A DNA stretch of 64,000 nucleotides, from positions 61,855 through 125,854 of the forward strand of contig NZ_MJLT01000003.1 of the NCBI RefSeq assembly GCF_001766675.1. Reading direction: 5' to 3'. Origin of the DNA: Arthrobacter sp. SW1. GTDB lineage: Bacteria > Actinomycetota > Actinomycetes > Actinomycetales > Micrococcaceae. Within the stretch, counting starts at the first letter, position 1; each line of letters opens with the position of its first letter. The translations under genes and the position numbers were made by a program. This document shows, one piece after another, positions 1-8,090 of the stretch. The notes beneath the pieces are model-generated. The model saw only the letters and a list, made by a program, of their open reading frames with translations, was not told where the DNA came from and ran no database searches.

Positions 1-927
1 CTCGCCGCTAAGGGCCGGGCGGATTTCCTGGCCGATGCGGCCGCGAACGAACGGCGGCCCCACGCGGTAGAGCAGCTTCTTGCCGCGGCGTTCGGCTTCT
101 TCCAGGCCCAGGGCGAGCAGGCGGAGATCGTTTTCGGTGACGATGTCGGCCACGACCGGGGTGGAGTCCGTGGCGGCGTCGATGGCGTCCGCAATGGCCT
201 TGGCAGAGATCGCGGGGTCCCCGGCGGCGGCACCGGCACGGATAATGTTGAGGTCCAGGACGATCACATCGCTTGCGGCGAAGCGGCCTTCCGACTTCTC
301 CTCCACATACTTGGCCATCTCGGAATTGGCGAAGCCGAAGGTAGCGTCCTTGGCGAATTCGGTATCGGATACCGGGGTGAGGCTGCCGGCGTCGCCGCGC
401 ATGTAGTGCACGCCGCCGATGGTGACGCGGCCGGCGTCGGGGAAGGCCGGAACGATCACCACGCCGTCGGTCGCCTCGCCGCTTTCAGCCGCGACGGTGG
501 CGGCGATGACGTCGGTTTCCAGCGGGTAGTGGCCGCGCAGGGTGGAGTCGGAGCGGCTCACGAAGCCTACGCGGACGCCGGCTGCCGGCGCCGCGGCGAG
601 CGCGTTGCGGACGATTTCCTCGTTGCGGGCGGCGGCCTCGGCGGGGTCCAGGCTGCGGGTGTTGGTGAGGACGTAGACGGCCGGTTCCAGGCCGTTCTCC
701 ACCACGCGACCGAAGGCCCAATCGAAGTCGGCCACGTCCCAGCGGGTCAGGACAGGCAGTCGGGCGACGGACTGGGTTCCGGTGGGGTCGTCATCCAGCA
801 CCACGAGGATGCGGGGCGAGGCCGCAGCGGACGCGGCGACGGCGTCGGCCACCAGCTGGGCGGGAACCTGGACTTCGGCCGGGAAGGCGGCCAGGACGTC
901 GGCTTCAAGGGCCACGGGGCACTCCAT
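1..927 (-). CDS. Four-carbon acid sugar kinase (DUF1537/OtnK-like), cut at the left window edge
   Basis: Only the first 309 codons are present; the frame is open to base 1, so the C-terminal nucleotide-binding part lies outside. Residues 44-54 read LDDDPTGTQSV, the N-terminal signature of the DUF1537 family, whose characterised members (DtnK, LtnK, OtnK) phosphorylate D-threonate, L-threonate or erythronate at the 4-position. YVLTNTRSL and FVSRSDSTLRGHYP further on also fit this family. The start is the ATG at 927; no better start lies downstream. A perfect palindrome (963-977) sits 36 bases upstream and recurs before the GntR gene at 5186, so repression by that regulator is inferred. The substrate cannot be told from this half. 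The gene is probably first in an operon running out of the window. Confidence 0.85.
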   Translation of the reverse strand, partial: MECPVALEADVLAAFPAEVQVPAQLVADAVAASAAASPRILVVLDDDPTGTQSVARLPVLTRWDVADFDWAFGRVVENGLEPAVYVLTNTRSLDPAEAAARNEEIVRNALAAAPAAGVRVGFVSRSDSTLRGHYPLETDVIAATVAAESGEATDGVVIVPAFPDAGRVTIGGVHYMRGDAGSLTPVSDTEFAKDATFGFANSEMAKYVEEKSEGRFAASDVIVLDLNIIRAGAAAGDPAISAKAIADAIDAATDSTPVVADIVTENDLRLLALGLEEAERRGKKLLYRVGPPFVRGRIGQEIRPALSGE

Positions 928-962
928 TGTGTGGGAAGGCTGGTCTTGGAATCAGGAATGTA

Positions 963-977
963 AGATGTCAGACATCT
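963..977. promoter_or_regulatory. Palindromic operator, FadR/GntR type (copy 1)
   Basis: AGATGT-CAG-ACATCT is a perfect 6-3-6 inverted repeat containing the GT-N3-AC core typical of FadR-subfamily GntR operators. It lies between the divergent kinase (start 927) and lactonase (start 1059). The surrounding TAAGATGTCAGACATCTAGC is identical to the copy at 5121-5140 in front of the GntR gene. Confidence 0.75.
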
Positions 978-1058
978 AGCATTTGCAATAGTGTGACATG
1001 AGCCTTGGCCGCCGCGCAAGGTGAGCTGCGTCCCATAGGCCGTCGCTAGGATGGCGGC

Positions 1059-2084
1059 ATGGCTGACACCCTCATCTGGACCGGCTCCTACACCTCCGAC
1101 GCCGGCGGCGCGGGCCGTGGAATCGGCGCCCTGCGGGCCCGGCCAGACGGATCGCTGGAGTCCCTTGGGCTCGCCGCGGCGGGCGATTCGCCGTCGTTCC
1201 TCGCAACCCATCCCGCGCTTCCGCTGGTCTACGCGGTCCACGAACACGCTCAGACGGTGCGCACATACCGCCGCAGCGGATCCGGCGTCACCCTTGAGCC
1301 GCTCGGCGAGGCCTGGCCCGCCGGTTCCGCCGCCTGCCATGTCGCCGTCGATCCCCGCGGCCGATTCCGGGTGGTTGCGTGCTGGGGCGACGGCCAGGTG
1401 CTGCTTTTCGAACTGGACGACGACGGCGCCATCGCCTCCCGCCACGCGGCGGAACCTTCGCGGGATCCTTACGACGCCGGACGCCCCAGCCGCGCGCACG
1501 CCACCCTGATGCTGGCTGACGGGCGGGTCATGACCACCGACCTGGGCCACGACCTGCTTCGGGCCTGGGATTACGCGCCCGGCGAGGGCCTGCGCCTCGT
1601 CCAGGAGATCACGCTGCCGAAGGATTCCGGCCCGCGCCACCTGGTGCAGCACCCGGACGGAACGGTTTTCGTCGTCACCGAATATTCGATCGAAGTCGCG
1701 GTGGTGGAGGCCGGCGCGGACGGCCGTTTCACGCTGGCGGCCATGGTTCCGGCGAGCGCCGTGGGAGCCCGCGACGGCGACGCCGCGGCCGAGATCGCCC
1801 TCTCCCCCGACGGCCGCCACGCCTATGTTGGCGTGCGCGGATCAAACCGGGTCTGCGCCCTGGCGGTGGCCAACGGCGGCGCCGCCGCACTTGGCGAGGT
1901 TCCCAGTGGGGGCGATTGGCCGCGCCACCACCTGGTGCACGACGGCTGGCTCCACGTGGCGCACGAGCGCTCCAACGACGTCGTGACGTTCAGGCTGGAT
2001 CCGGAGACCGGCCTGCCGACCGGCCCGGTGGCGCGACTGGAAACCGGATCGCCCACCGCGCTGGTTGTTGGCGGAACGGCGTAG
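1059..2084 (+). CDS. Lactonase family beta-propeller protein (6-phosphogluconolactonase / carboxymuconate cyclase type)
   Basis: This 341-residue protein shows the repeated blade pattern of the YbhE-type lactonase family: an N-terminal WTGSYTS strand, repeated P-D-G and D-P-G turns, LPKDSGPRHLVQHPDG near residue 190, and SPDGRHAYVGVRGSN near 250. Family members hydrolyse 6-phosphogluconolactone or related aldonolactones. No signal peptide is visible, so it is cytoplasmic. It is divergent from the sugar-acid kinase and shares the intergenic operator at 963-977. That suggests it opens a sugar lactone whose acid the kinase phosphorylates, but this is inference; a housekeeping pentose-phosphate role is the alternative. 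The ATG at 1059 begins the conserved first strand. Confidence 0.8.
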   Translation: MADTLIWTGSYTSDAGGAGRGIGALRARPDGSLESLGLAAAGDSPSFLATHPALPLVYAVHEHAQTVRTYRRSGSGVTLEPLGEAWPAGSAACHVAVDPRGRFRVVACWGDGQVLLFELDDDGAIASRHAAEPSRDPYDAGRPSRAHATLMLADGRVMTTDLGHDLLRAWDYAPGEGLRLVQEITLPKDSGPRHLVQHPDGTVFVVTEYSIEVAVVEAGADGRFTLAAMVPASAVGARDGDAAAEIALSPDGRHAYVGVRGSNRVCALAVANGGAAALGEVPSGGDWPRHHLVHDGWLHVAHERSNDVVTFRLDPETGLPTGPVARLETGSPTALVVGGTA

Positions 2085-2091
2085 ATCAGCA

Positions 2092-2107
2092 CTGGAAACG
2101 CTTCCAG
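2092..2107. promoter_or_regulatory. LacI-family operator-like site upstream of the amylase
   Basis: CTGGAAACGCTTCCAG is nearly palindromic (one mismatched pair) around a central CG, the pattern bound by LacI-family sugar repressors. A second copy lies at 2169-2184, and closely related sites occur at the other amylase gene (22317-22332 and 22104-22119). Control by a maltose-type repressor is inferred; the repressor gene is not in this window. Confidence 0.6.
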
Positions 2108-2168
2108 CTTTGGCGGCGCAGCGCCTCGAATGGCCCAATAGTTCCCAACTGCACCATGGATTAACTTC

Positions 2169-2184
2169 TCGCAAACGCTTACAG
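2169..2184. promoter_or_regulatory. Second LacI-type operator before the amylase
   Basis: TCGCAAACGCTTACAG shares the AAACGCTT core with the site at 2092. It lies about 45 bases before the start codon, where a repressor would block transcription. Just downstream (2186-2201) TGTGA-N6-ACACA resembles a weak CRP half-site pair. Confidence 0.5.
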
Positions 2185-2227
2185 TTGTGACTTGCCACAC
2201 AGCCCTCCTTTCGCGAAAGGCTCAGTC

Positions 2228-5032
2228 ATGTCATCCCCCAGAACGTCCCCGGGCAGCGCCGCCCGCCGGAACGGCCGCCGTCGCCCGCTTAGCCGGGCCG
2301 CCGCCGTCGTCCTCGCCGCCGCGCTGACGTGTTCCGCCACAGCACTCCCGGCACCTGCGGCCGAAGCCGCCCGCAAGCCCGCTCCCGACGCCGGCCACTC
2401 ACTGCGCCAGGGCAGCCTCAGCAAGCAGAACTTCTACTTCGTCATGGCCGACCGCTTCAGCAACGGCACCACCGCCAACGACACCGGCGGCCTCGGCACC
2501 GATCCTCTCGTGTCCGGCTTCGACCCCACCCGCAAGGGCTACTACAACGGCGGCGACCTCAAGGGCCTGCAGGACCGCCTGGACTACATCAAGGGCCTGG
2601 GCACCAACGCCGTCTGGCTGACCCCGAGCTTCAAGAACAAGGCCGTGCAGGGCGGCGGGCAACTGGACAACAGCTCCGCCGGCTACCACGGCTACTGGGT
2701 CACGGACTTCACCCAGATCGATCCGCACCTGGGCACCAACGCCGAGCTCAAGTCACTGATCGACGCCGCCCACGCCCGCGGCATGAAGGTCTACTTCGAC
2801 ATCATCACCAACCACACCGCGGACGTGATCCAGTACAAGGAATCCAGCTCCGCGCCGTACATTTCCAAGGCCACCGAGCCGTACCGCTCGGCCGCCGGCG
2901 AGCCGTTCGACGACCACGACTACGCGGGAACCCAGGCCTTCCCGGAGCTCGACGCCGCCACCTCCTTCCCGTACACCCCGTTCGTTCCGGAGGCGGAAAA
3001 GGACGTCAAGGTTCCGGCCTGGCTGAACGACGCCACGCTCTACCACAACCGCGGCAACACCACCTTCTCCGGCGAGGACGCCCTGTACGGGGACTTCTTC
3101 GGGCTGGATGACCTCTTCACCGAACACCCGCGCGTGGTCAACGGCATGGTGGACATCTACAAGGGCTGGATCCGGGACTTCGGAATCGACGGCTTCCGGA
3201 TCGACACCATGAAGCACGTCAACGACGAGTTCTGGCAGCAGTTCGGCCCGCAGGTCCTCAGCTACGCCAAGCAGCAGGGCAAGGACGAGTTCTTCATGTT
3301 CGGCGAGGTCTTCGATACCTCCAAGACCTTCACCTCGAAGTACACCACCCGCAACCGCATGCAGGCCGTGCTGGACTTCGGCTTCCAGGGCGCGGCCCGC
3401 AGCTTCGCCTCCCAGAGCGGCAAGGCCACCGGCCTGAAGGACTTCTTCGGCGGGGACGACTGGTACACCGACGCCGATTCCAACGTGTACCAGCTGCCCA
3501 CGTTCCTGGGTAACCACGACATGGGCCGGATCGGCACGTTCATCTCCCAGGACAACGCCGGCGCCGCCGACGCCGAACTGCTCAAGCGCGACAACCTTGC
3601 GCATGAGCTCATGTACTTCTCCCGTGGCAACCCCGTGGTGTACTACGGCGACGAACAGGGCTTCACCGGCGCCGGCGGGGACCAGGATTCCCGCCAGCCG
3701 ATGTTCGCCAGCCAGGTCAGCGAATACCTGGACGACGACCTCCTGGGCACCGACGCCACGCACGCCACGGACAACTTCAACACCGCGCACCCGCTGTACC
3801 GCAAGATCGCAGAACTGGCCGCTCTCACCAAGGAGCACACCGCTTTGCGCGACGGCGCCCAGCAGCACCGCTACGCCTCCGACGGCCCGGGCATCTACGC
3901 CTTCTCCCGCACCGACGCCAAGGAACAGCGCGAATACGTGGTGGCGTTGAACAACAGCGAAACCACACAGACCGCCGCCATCCCCACGTACCGCGCCAAC
4001 GCGGGATTCAAGCGGATCTACGGCGACGCCGCGAAGCAGCTCACTACCGCTGCGGACTCCACCCTGACCGTGACGGTCCCGCCGCTTTCGGCTGTGGTGT
4101 ACCGCGCGGTGGACAAGCTTCCGGTCTCGACGGCGGCACCCGCCGTCGCGCTCGGCAAGCCCGCCACCTCGGCGGCGGACAGCGGCCGGATCAAGGTGGG
4201 CGCCGCCGTCGAGAGTTCCGCGTTCAATGAGGTCAGCTTCGAAGCGCGCGTTCCGGGCGGCGACTGGCAGCGCATCGGCGTGGACGACAACGCCCCGTAC
4301 CAGGTGTTCCACGATGTGTCGGCACTGGCCGCCGGGACGGCCGTGGAATACCGCGCGGTGGTCCTGGACAATGCCGGGCACACCGCCGTCAGCGATGTCC
4401 GCAGCGGCGTGGTGGGTGAGGCCGTGCAGCCGGACTCGGTCACCGTGGCGGGCAGCCTCAACAGTGAGCTCGGCTGCGATTCCGACTGGCAGCCAGGCTG
4501 CGCCGAAGCCGGCATGAGCTACGACGCCACCCACCGGCTTTGGGTGCTCCGTGTTCCGGACCTCGCCGCGGGGCACTACGAATTCAAGGCAGCGCTCAAC
4601 GGGAGCTGGGACGAAAACTACGGCGCCGGCGGCGAACCCAACGGAGCCAACATCGCACTCGACCACCCGGGCGGCGCCGTCACGTTCCTCTACGACCACA
4701 ACACCAACGTGATCCGCGCGGCTCTCCCCGGGCCGCAGCCGGGAGCCGTGTCCGCCCCGGGCAGCCTGAACTCCGAACTCGGCTGCGCCGGGGACTGGAT
4801 GCCGGACTGCGCCCAGGCGCAGCTCACCTTTGATCCCGCCGACGGCCTGTGGAAGCTGACCGCAGAGCTCCCCGCCGGAAGCTACGAATTCAAGGCAGCA
4901 CTGAACGGCAGTTGGGCCGAGAACTACGGCCTGGGCGGCGCGGCCAACGGCAACAACATCGTGCTCAACCACCCCGGCGGTCCGGTGACGTTCAGCTACG
5001 ACCATGCCAGCCACCTGATCACGGCGGGCTGA
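2228..5032 (+). CDS. Secreted GH13 alpha-amylase family enzyme with two C-terminal X25-type modules
   Basis: The 934-residue protein has an Arg-rich N-terminus followed by a hydrophobic stretch and an Ala-rich cleavage region, a signal peptide. The catalytic barrel contains the four GH13 motifs: FDIITNHT, GFRIDTMKH (nucleophile Asp about 326), FMFGEVFD (acid Glu about 360) and FLGNHDMGR (Asp about 431). After a beta-domain come two homologous modules of about 90 residues (about 737-836 and 843-934), each with SLNSELGC, Y-E-F-K-A-A-L-N-G-S-W and a closing DH-A/N segment; these resemble the X25 modules of pullulanases and amylases. The start at 2228 is chosen because AAAGG sits 7 bases upstream. 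The Shine-Dalgarno is buried in the palindrome CCTTTCGCGAAAGG (2207-2220). Starch or maltodextrin hydrolysis outside the cell is likely; exact specificity is unknown. Confidence 0.9.
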   Translation: MSSPRTSPGSAARRNGRRRPLSRAAAVVLAAALTCSATALPAPAAEAARKPAPDAGHSLRQGSLSKQNFYFVMADRFSNGTTANDTGGLGTDPLVSGFDPTRKGYYNGGDLKGLQDRLDYIKGLGTNAVWLTPSFKNKAVQGGGQLDNSSAGYHGYWVTDFTQIDPHLGTNAELKSLIDAAHARGMKVYFDIITNHTADVIQYKESSSAPYISKATEPYRSAAGEPFDDHDYAGTQAFPELDAATSFPYTPFVPEAEKDVKVPAWLNDATLYHNRGNTTFSGEDALYGDFFGLDDLFTEHPRVVNGMVDIYKGWIRDFGIDGFRIDTMKHVNDEFWQQFGPQVLSYAKQQGKDEFFMFGEVFDTSKTFTSKYTTRNRMQAVLDFGFQGAARSFASQSGKATGLKDFFGGDDWYTDADSNVYQLPTFLGNHDMGRIGTFISQDNAGAADAELLKRDNLAHELMYFSRGNPVVYYGDEQGFTGAGGDQDSRQPMFASQVSEYLDDDLLGTDATHATDNFNTAHPLYRKIAELAALTKEHTALRDGAQQHRYASDGPGIYAFSRTDAKEQREYVVALNNSETTQTAAIPTYRANAGFKRIYGDAAKQLTTAADSTLTVTVPPLSAVVYRAVDKLPVSTAAPAVALGKPATSAADSGRIKVGAAVESSAFNEVSFEARVPGGDWQRIGVDDNAPYQVFHDVSALAAGTAVEYRAVVLDNAGHTAVSDVRSGVVGEAVQPDSVTVAGSLNSELGCDSDWQPGCAEAGMSYDATHRLWVLRVPDLAAGHYEFKAALNGSWDENYGAGGEPNGANIALDHPGGAVTFLYDHNTNVIRAALPGPQPGAVSAPGSLNSELGCAGDWMPDCAQAQLTFDPADGLWKLTAELPAGSYEFKAALNGSWAENYGLGGAANGNNIVLNHPGGPVTFSYDHASHLITAG

Positions 5033-5047
5033 GTTTCCCTTCCCGCG

Positions 5048-5114
5048 AATGCGGGGCCCGCTCTGCGTCTTTTGCCTCGGCGAAAGCACGCAGAGCGGGC
5101 CCCGCATTTTTCTT
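5048..5114 (+). terminator. Strong intrinsic terminator after the amylase
   Basis: A perfect 21-bp inverted repeat (5048-5068 with 5088-5108), a 19-base loop and a following T-tract. It separates the amylase from the GntR gene, whose operator begins only 9 bases later. Confidence 0.9.
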
Positions 5115-5122
5115 TTCGCGTA

Positions 5123-5137
5123 AGATGTCAGACATCT
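5123..5137. promoter_or_regulatory. Palindromic operator, FadR/GntR type (copy 2)
   Basis: Identical to the palindrome at 963-977, and located 48 bases before the GntR start codon. This suggests autoregulation and a shared regulon with the kinase/lactonase divergon. Confidence 0.75.
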
Positions 5138-5185
5138 AGCGCGCGGTCCCCGGGGGACACAGCTGCACACAAGGAACGGAGCACC

Positions 5186-5887
5186 ATGGCACGGAAGTCG
5201 CTGGTCGGCGTCGTCGCGGACGAACTGCTGGACCGCATCGTGGCAGGTGAGTTCCCGCCCGGAACGGTTGTCCCCGGAGAGCTCGAGCTCAGCGCCAAGC
5301 ACGAAGTCAGCCGCATGACCGTACGCGAGGCTATGAAAACCCTTCAGGCCCAGCAGATCCTCAGCGTGGAACGCGGCCGCGGCACCTTCGTGAACCCGCT
5401 CAACCGGTGGGCCTCGCTGGAAGCAGTGCTGCGCGCCGCCTCCGAAGGAAAGAACGACGCCGATGCCGCCGTTCAGCTCATCGAGCTGCGGCGGATGCTC
5501 GAATCGGGAGCTTGCGAACTGGCAGCCGGTAAAGTCACGCCGAAGGATCTCGCGCAGCTCGGCAAGCACGTGGACGCGATGCAGGCGGCCCACGAGAAGA
5601 ACGATGTTGCCGCGTTCGTCGAGGCGGACCTGGCCTTCCATGACCTGATCCTGCACGCCTCGGGGAACGTGTTCGTGGCTGTTCTGTTCGAGCCCCTGCA
5701 CCGCGTCCTCGAGACCCGGCGTACCCAGACGTCCAAGGTGCCCGAGATCCAGGAGCACGCCATCGGGCACCACCGCAGCATCCTCGACGCCTTGGCCGCC
5801 GGCAGCCCGGAACAGGCCCGGCAGGCCATGGACGCCCACATGCAGCAGACCCTGGACGACCTGAAGAGCTACGTGCTGGGCCGCTGA
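5186..5887 (+). CDS. GntR-family (FadR/FCD subfamily) transcriptional regulator
   Basis: A 233-residue regulator. Residues 1-70 form the GntR winged helix (VPGELELSAKHEVSRMTVREAM and GRGTFV); an all-helical FCD ligand domain follows, with the metal/ligand signature D-x3-H (EADLAFHDLI) and HHRSILDAL. The start at 5186 has GGAACGGAG upstream and begins directly at the winged helix; earlier in-frame starts would add an unrelated N-terminus reaching into the terminator. FadR-type regulators usually sense sugar acids or organic acids. The identical operator before the sugar-acid kinase 4.2 kb away points to control of that pathway. The intervening amylase is insulated by its own terminator. Confidence 0.9.
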   Translation: MARKSLVGVVADELLDRIVAGEFPPGTVVPGELELSAKHEVSRMTVREAMKTLQAQQILSVERGRGTFVNPLNRWASLEAVLRAASEGKNDADAAVQLIELRRMLESGACELAAGKVTPKDLAQLGKHVDAMQAAHEKNDVAAFVEADLAFHDLILHASGNVFVAVLFEPLHRVLETRRTQTSKVPEIQEHAIGHHRSILDALAAGSPEQARQAMDAHMQQTLDDLKSYVLGR

Positions 5888-5939
5888 TCCGTCACGCCCG
5901 GGAGGCCGTTCCGTCCGGAACCCCTCCCGTCCGGAAGGC

Positions 5940-6980
5940 TCAGAAAAGCGGGATCCGCGTTTCCTTGATCCATTCGCCGCGGCGGTAGTCGCGGGCCTTC
6001 ACCACCACGCAGTCTTCGAAGACTTCCACCTGCAGGCCGCTGGCTTCGCGGCCGTCAAGGGCCCGCTCGCCTCCGGTGCCGTTGTCCTCCCAGAGGGTCT
6101 GGATGGCGCCGGTGTTGATCACCTGGAAGCCCTGCAGGTTGTCCGTGCCGGGAACGGTGCGGCGCACTTCCCAGTCGGCCAGCTGCAGCGCCCAGTGGGT
6201 GTGCGAGGTGAAGACGAAGGCGTTGGGGTACTTGCCCAGGATGCCCAGGAGCTGGTCCGCCTGCAGGTAATCGTTGAGGTACAGCTTGTTGCGGGTGCCG
6301 GAGACGGTGTCCGGGAAGGGGTGGTGGGTGAAGACCATGACCGGCTTGCGGCGCGCGGCCCAGTCGGCCAGGCGGGTTTCGAACCAGGTGATCTGTTCTT
6401 CGCTGAGCCAGACCTCGTCCCACAGCGTGCTGTCGTGGTAGTGCATGTACTTCTCGGTGCCCAGGATCAGGCCAGGCACACCGCCCAGGTCGATCTCCGT
6501 GTAGACCTTGTTCCGGCCGGTGAACTTGTAGAAGCTTTCAAAGAGGGACGCTTCGGTGGTGCCGTTGGGCCAGCTGGCCTGGGCCAGGGTGGTGGGGCTG
6601 GAGTATTTGGGGACGTAGAACTCGTGGTTGCCGATAGCCCAGTGCACGTTGGCGGCGTGGGGGTTGGCGTCCAGGACGGTCCGAACGGCTTCGTATTCGA
6701 AGTCGTAGCCGCGCGGGGTGATGTCGCCGTTGACCACCAAGCCGGCGCTTTGGGCAGCGGGGTTGGTCTTTTCGATGTCCTTCAGTGCCAGGGCGAAGTC
6801 GCCCAGGTCGCCTTGGACGTCACTGATCACGGTGAAGACCGTGGGGCGGCCGGAGGGGCGGGTGCTGCCGAAGCCGGCGGTGGTAGCAGTTGCGGGGCCT
6901 GCGGTCAGGGCGGAGGTCCCGACGGCGGCCAGGCCGGCCAGGGAGGCAGCGATCGCCGTGCGGCGGCTTGTGTTGGTCAT
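5940..6980 (-). CDS. Exported calcineurin-like metallophosphoesterase
   Basis: 346 residues. The N-terminus has a twin-arginine stretch (SRRTAIAASLAG) and Ala-rich hydrophobic segment ending near TAGPATA, consistent with Tat export. Metallophosphatase motifs follow in order: SDVQGD, VNGDITP, AIGNHEFY, FTHHPF and FTSHTHW, giving the Asp/His/Asn set for two metals. The substrate is unknown; the family covers nucleotide, phospholipid and cyclic-nucleotide esters. It converges on the GntR gene with 52 bases between, containing a GC-rich imperfect inverted repeat (about 5899-5927) that may terminate both. Confidence 0.85.
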   Translation of the reverse strand: MTNTSRRTAIAASLAGLAAVGTSALTAGPATATTAGFGSTRPSGRPTVFTVISDVQGDLGDFALALKDIEKTNPAAQSAGLVVNGDITPRGYDFEYEAVRTVLDANPHAANVHWAIGNHEFYVPKYSSPTTLAQASWPNGTTEASLFESFYKFTGRNKVYTEIDLGGVPGLILGTEKYMHYHDSTLWDEVWLSEEQITWFETRLADWAARRKPVMVFTHHPFPDTVSGTRNKLYLNDYLQADQLLGILGKYPNAFVFTSHTHWALQLADWEVRRTVPGTDNLQGFQVINTGAIQTLWEDNGTGGERALDGREASGLQVEVFEDCVVVKARDYRRGEWIKETRIPLF

Positions 6981-7236
6981 GGGAAGGGATGCCTTTCAGC
7001 TTGCGGGAGGATGAAGTAACCCCGCCACGCTAAATACATCGGATGAATACGCGGCAAATTGACCGTTACGGTTCCGAATTTCCGGGCAAAATCGCGCCGG
7101 AAGAAAGGCAAACAACAGATGAAACCAGCCTGGCGTGGGGCCTAGTCCCGAGCCGCGTACTCGGCTAGTCTGCTCTCACCGCTTGCGGTGGATCGCCGTC
7201 CGGCGCAGGCATCAGACGATCGCAAGGAGTACTGCC

Positions 7237-7446
7237 ATGGCCGACCACACCTACAGCATTTCCGAAATTGTTGGAACTTCCTCCGAGAGCATCGATACCG
7301 CCATCAAGAACGGCATCGCCACCGCAAAACAGACCGTGAGGAACCTGGACTGGTTCGAGGTGAAGGAAATCCGCGGCCACCTCAGCGACGGCGAAGTGGC
7401 CGACTGGCAGGTCACCATGAAGCTGGGCTTCCGCCTGGAGCGCTGA
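7237..7446 (+). CDS. Dodecin, flavin-binding storage/buffering protein
   Basis: The 69-residue product has full dodecin length and pattern: VGTSSESIDTAIKNGIATA, then LDWFEVKEIRGHL with the conserved Trp that stacks on flavin, and a last strand ending VTMKLGFRLE. Dodecins form hollow dodecamers binding flavins (or coenzyme A in some bacteria). The ATG at 7237 follows AAGGAG by 6 bases, excluding the longer upstream frame. Monocistronic, ended by a hairpin. Confidence 0.95.
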   Translation: MADHTYSISEIVGTSSESIDTAIKNGIATAKQTVRNLDWFEVKEIRGHLSDGEVADWQVTMKLGFRLER

Positions 7447-7481
7447 TCGCGCGGCAGCGCCAGCACTGACAGCAGACATGG

Positions 7482-7526
7482 AAAAAGCGGGGCCGCACCC
7501 AGGCAGTGCGGCCCCGCTTGGCTTTT
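7482..7526. terminator. Bidirectional terminator between dodecin and a convergent small gene
   Basis: Perfect 13-bp stem AGCGGGGCCGCAC / GTGCGGCCCCGCT (7486-7498, 7506-7518), with A-rich sequence on the left and CTTTT on the right, so it can act on both strands. Confidence 0.85.
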
Positions 7527-7546
7527 CATGGCCTTCAAGCGGAAGG

Positions 7547-7786
7547 CTAGACGGCCCAGACCTCGAGCGGATCGTTGCCGCAGATCAGGCGACGGCCGCC
7601 CTGCTCCAGGATGATCCACAACATCCGGTGGTCGCCGGAGACCTCGTCGACAACTCCGTTGTCATAGCCCCAGCCGTCCTCGTGGACCCAGACGGCGTCG
7701 CCGCGGTTGAGCGTGGACCAGTCCTCGGCGGGGATGAACGTTGCCCCGGGCGCGGGCTTGCTGGGGGCGACCATGTCAGGCATCAT
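7547..7786 (-). CDS. Small conserved-looking protein of unknown function
   Basis: 79 residues, starting MMPDM and rich in Trp and Gly, with RGDAVWVHEDGWGYDNG and a C-terminal strand ending GNDPLEVWAV. The pattern suggests a small beta-barrel (SH3-like), but I recognise no family. Its ATG overlaps the stop codon of the upstream gene (ATGA, 7783-7786), so the two are translationally coupled. It ends just before the shared terminator. Confidence 0.6.
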   Translation of the reverse strand: MMPDMVAPSKPAPGATFIPAEDWSTLNRGDAVWVHEDGWGYDNGVVDEVSGDHRMLWIILEQGGRRLICGNDPLEVWAV

Positions 7787-7980
7787 GCCGAGGCCGCCAT
7801 TGCGGGCCGCGGGCGCCAGATGGTCGGGGTGCCGTTGTGGGCCGGGAAAACGTGGCCCTCAGTGAAGGTCTGCACGGCCTGCGGCTCGGCGTCGGGGCTC
7901 CACGGCCCGGAAGCGGGAACGTGGGAACCGGTGGGGCTGACAGGGGCGACGCGGTTGCCCAGGAGTGCGATGCGCTTCAT
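7783..7980 (-). CDS. Small hypothetical protein coupled to the next gene
   Basis: 65 residues, beginning MKRIALLGNR and otherwise Pro/Ala rich. No domain recognised. Support comes from the four-base overlap with the following small gene and from the lack of any alternative gene in this interval. It could instead be a leader region. Confidence 0.45.
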   Translation of the reverse strand: MKRIALLGNRVAPVSPTGSHVPASGPWSPDAEPQAVQTFTEGHVFPAHNGTPTIWRPRPAMAASA

Positions 7981-8090
7981 CGTTGAACCTCATGCTTGGC
8001 CGTTGGATCGGAGAACTGCCTCCAGCCTAGAAAGTCGCGCAGCTCACACCAATGGGCATATGGCCAGAGATCGCCAAGAGCAATGTGCAA

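Noticed and set aside
2753..5839. Very long open frame antisense to the amylase and GntR genes (1028 codons)
   Set aside because: GC-rich codon bias of the plus-strand genes keeps the antisense frame open; the product is Gly/Val/Arg-rich without domains, while both plus-strand genes have full family motifs.
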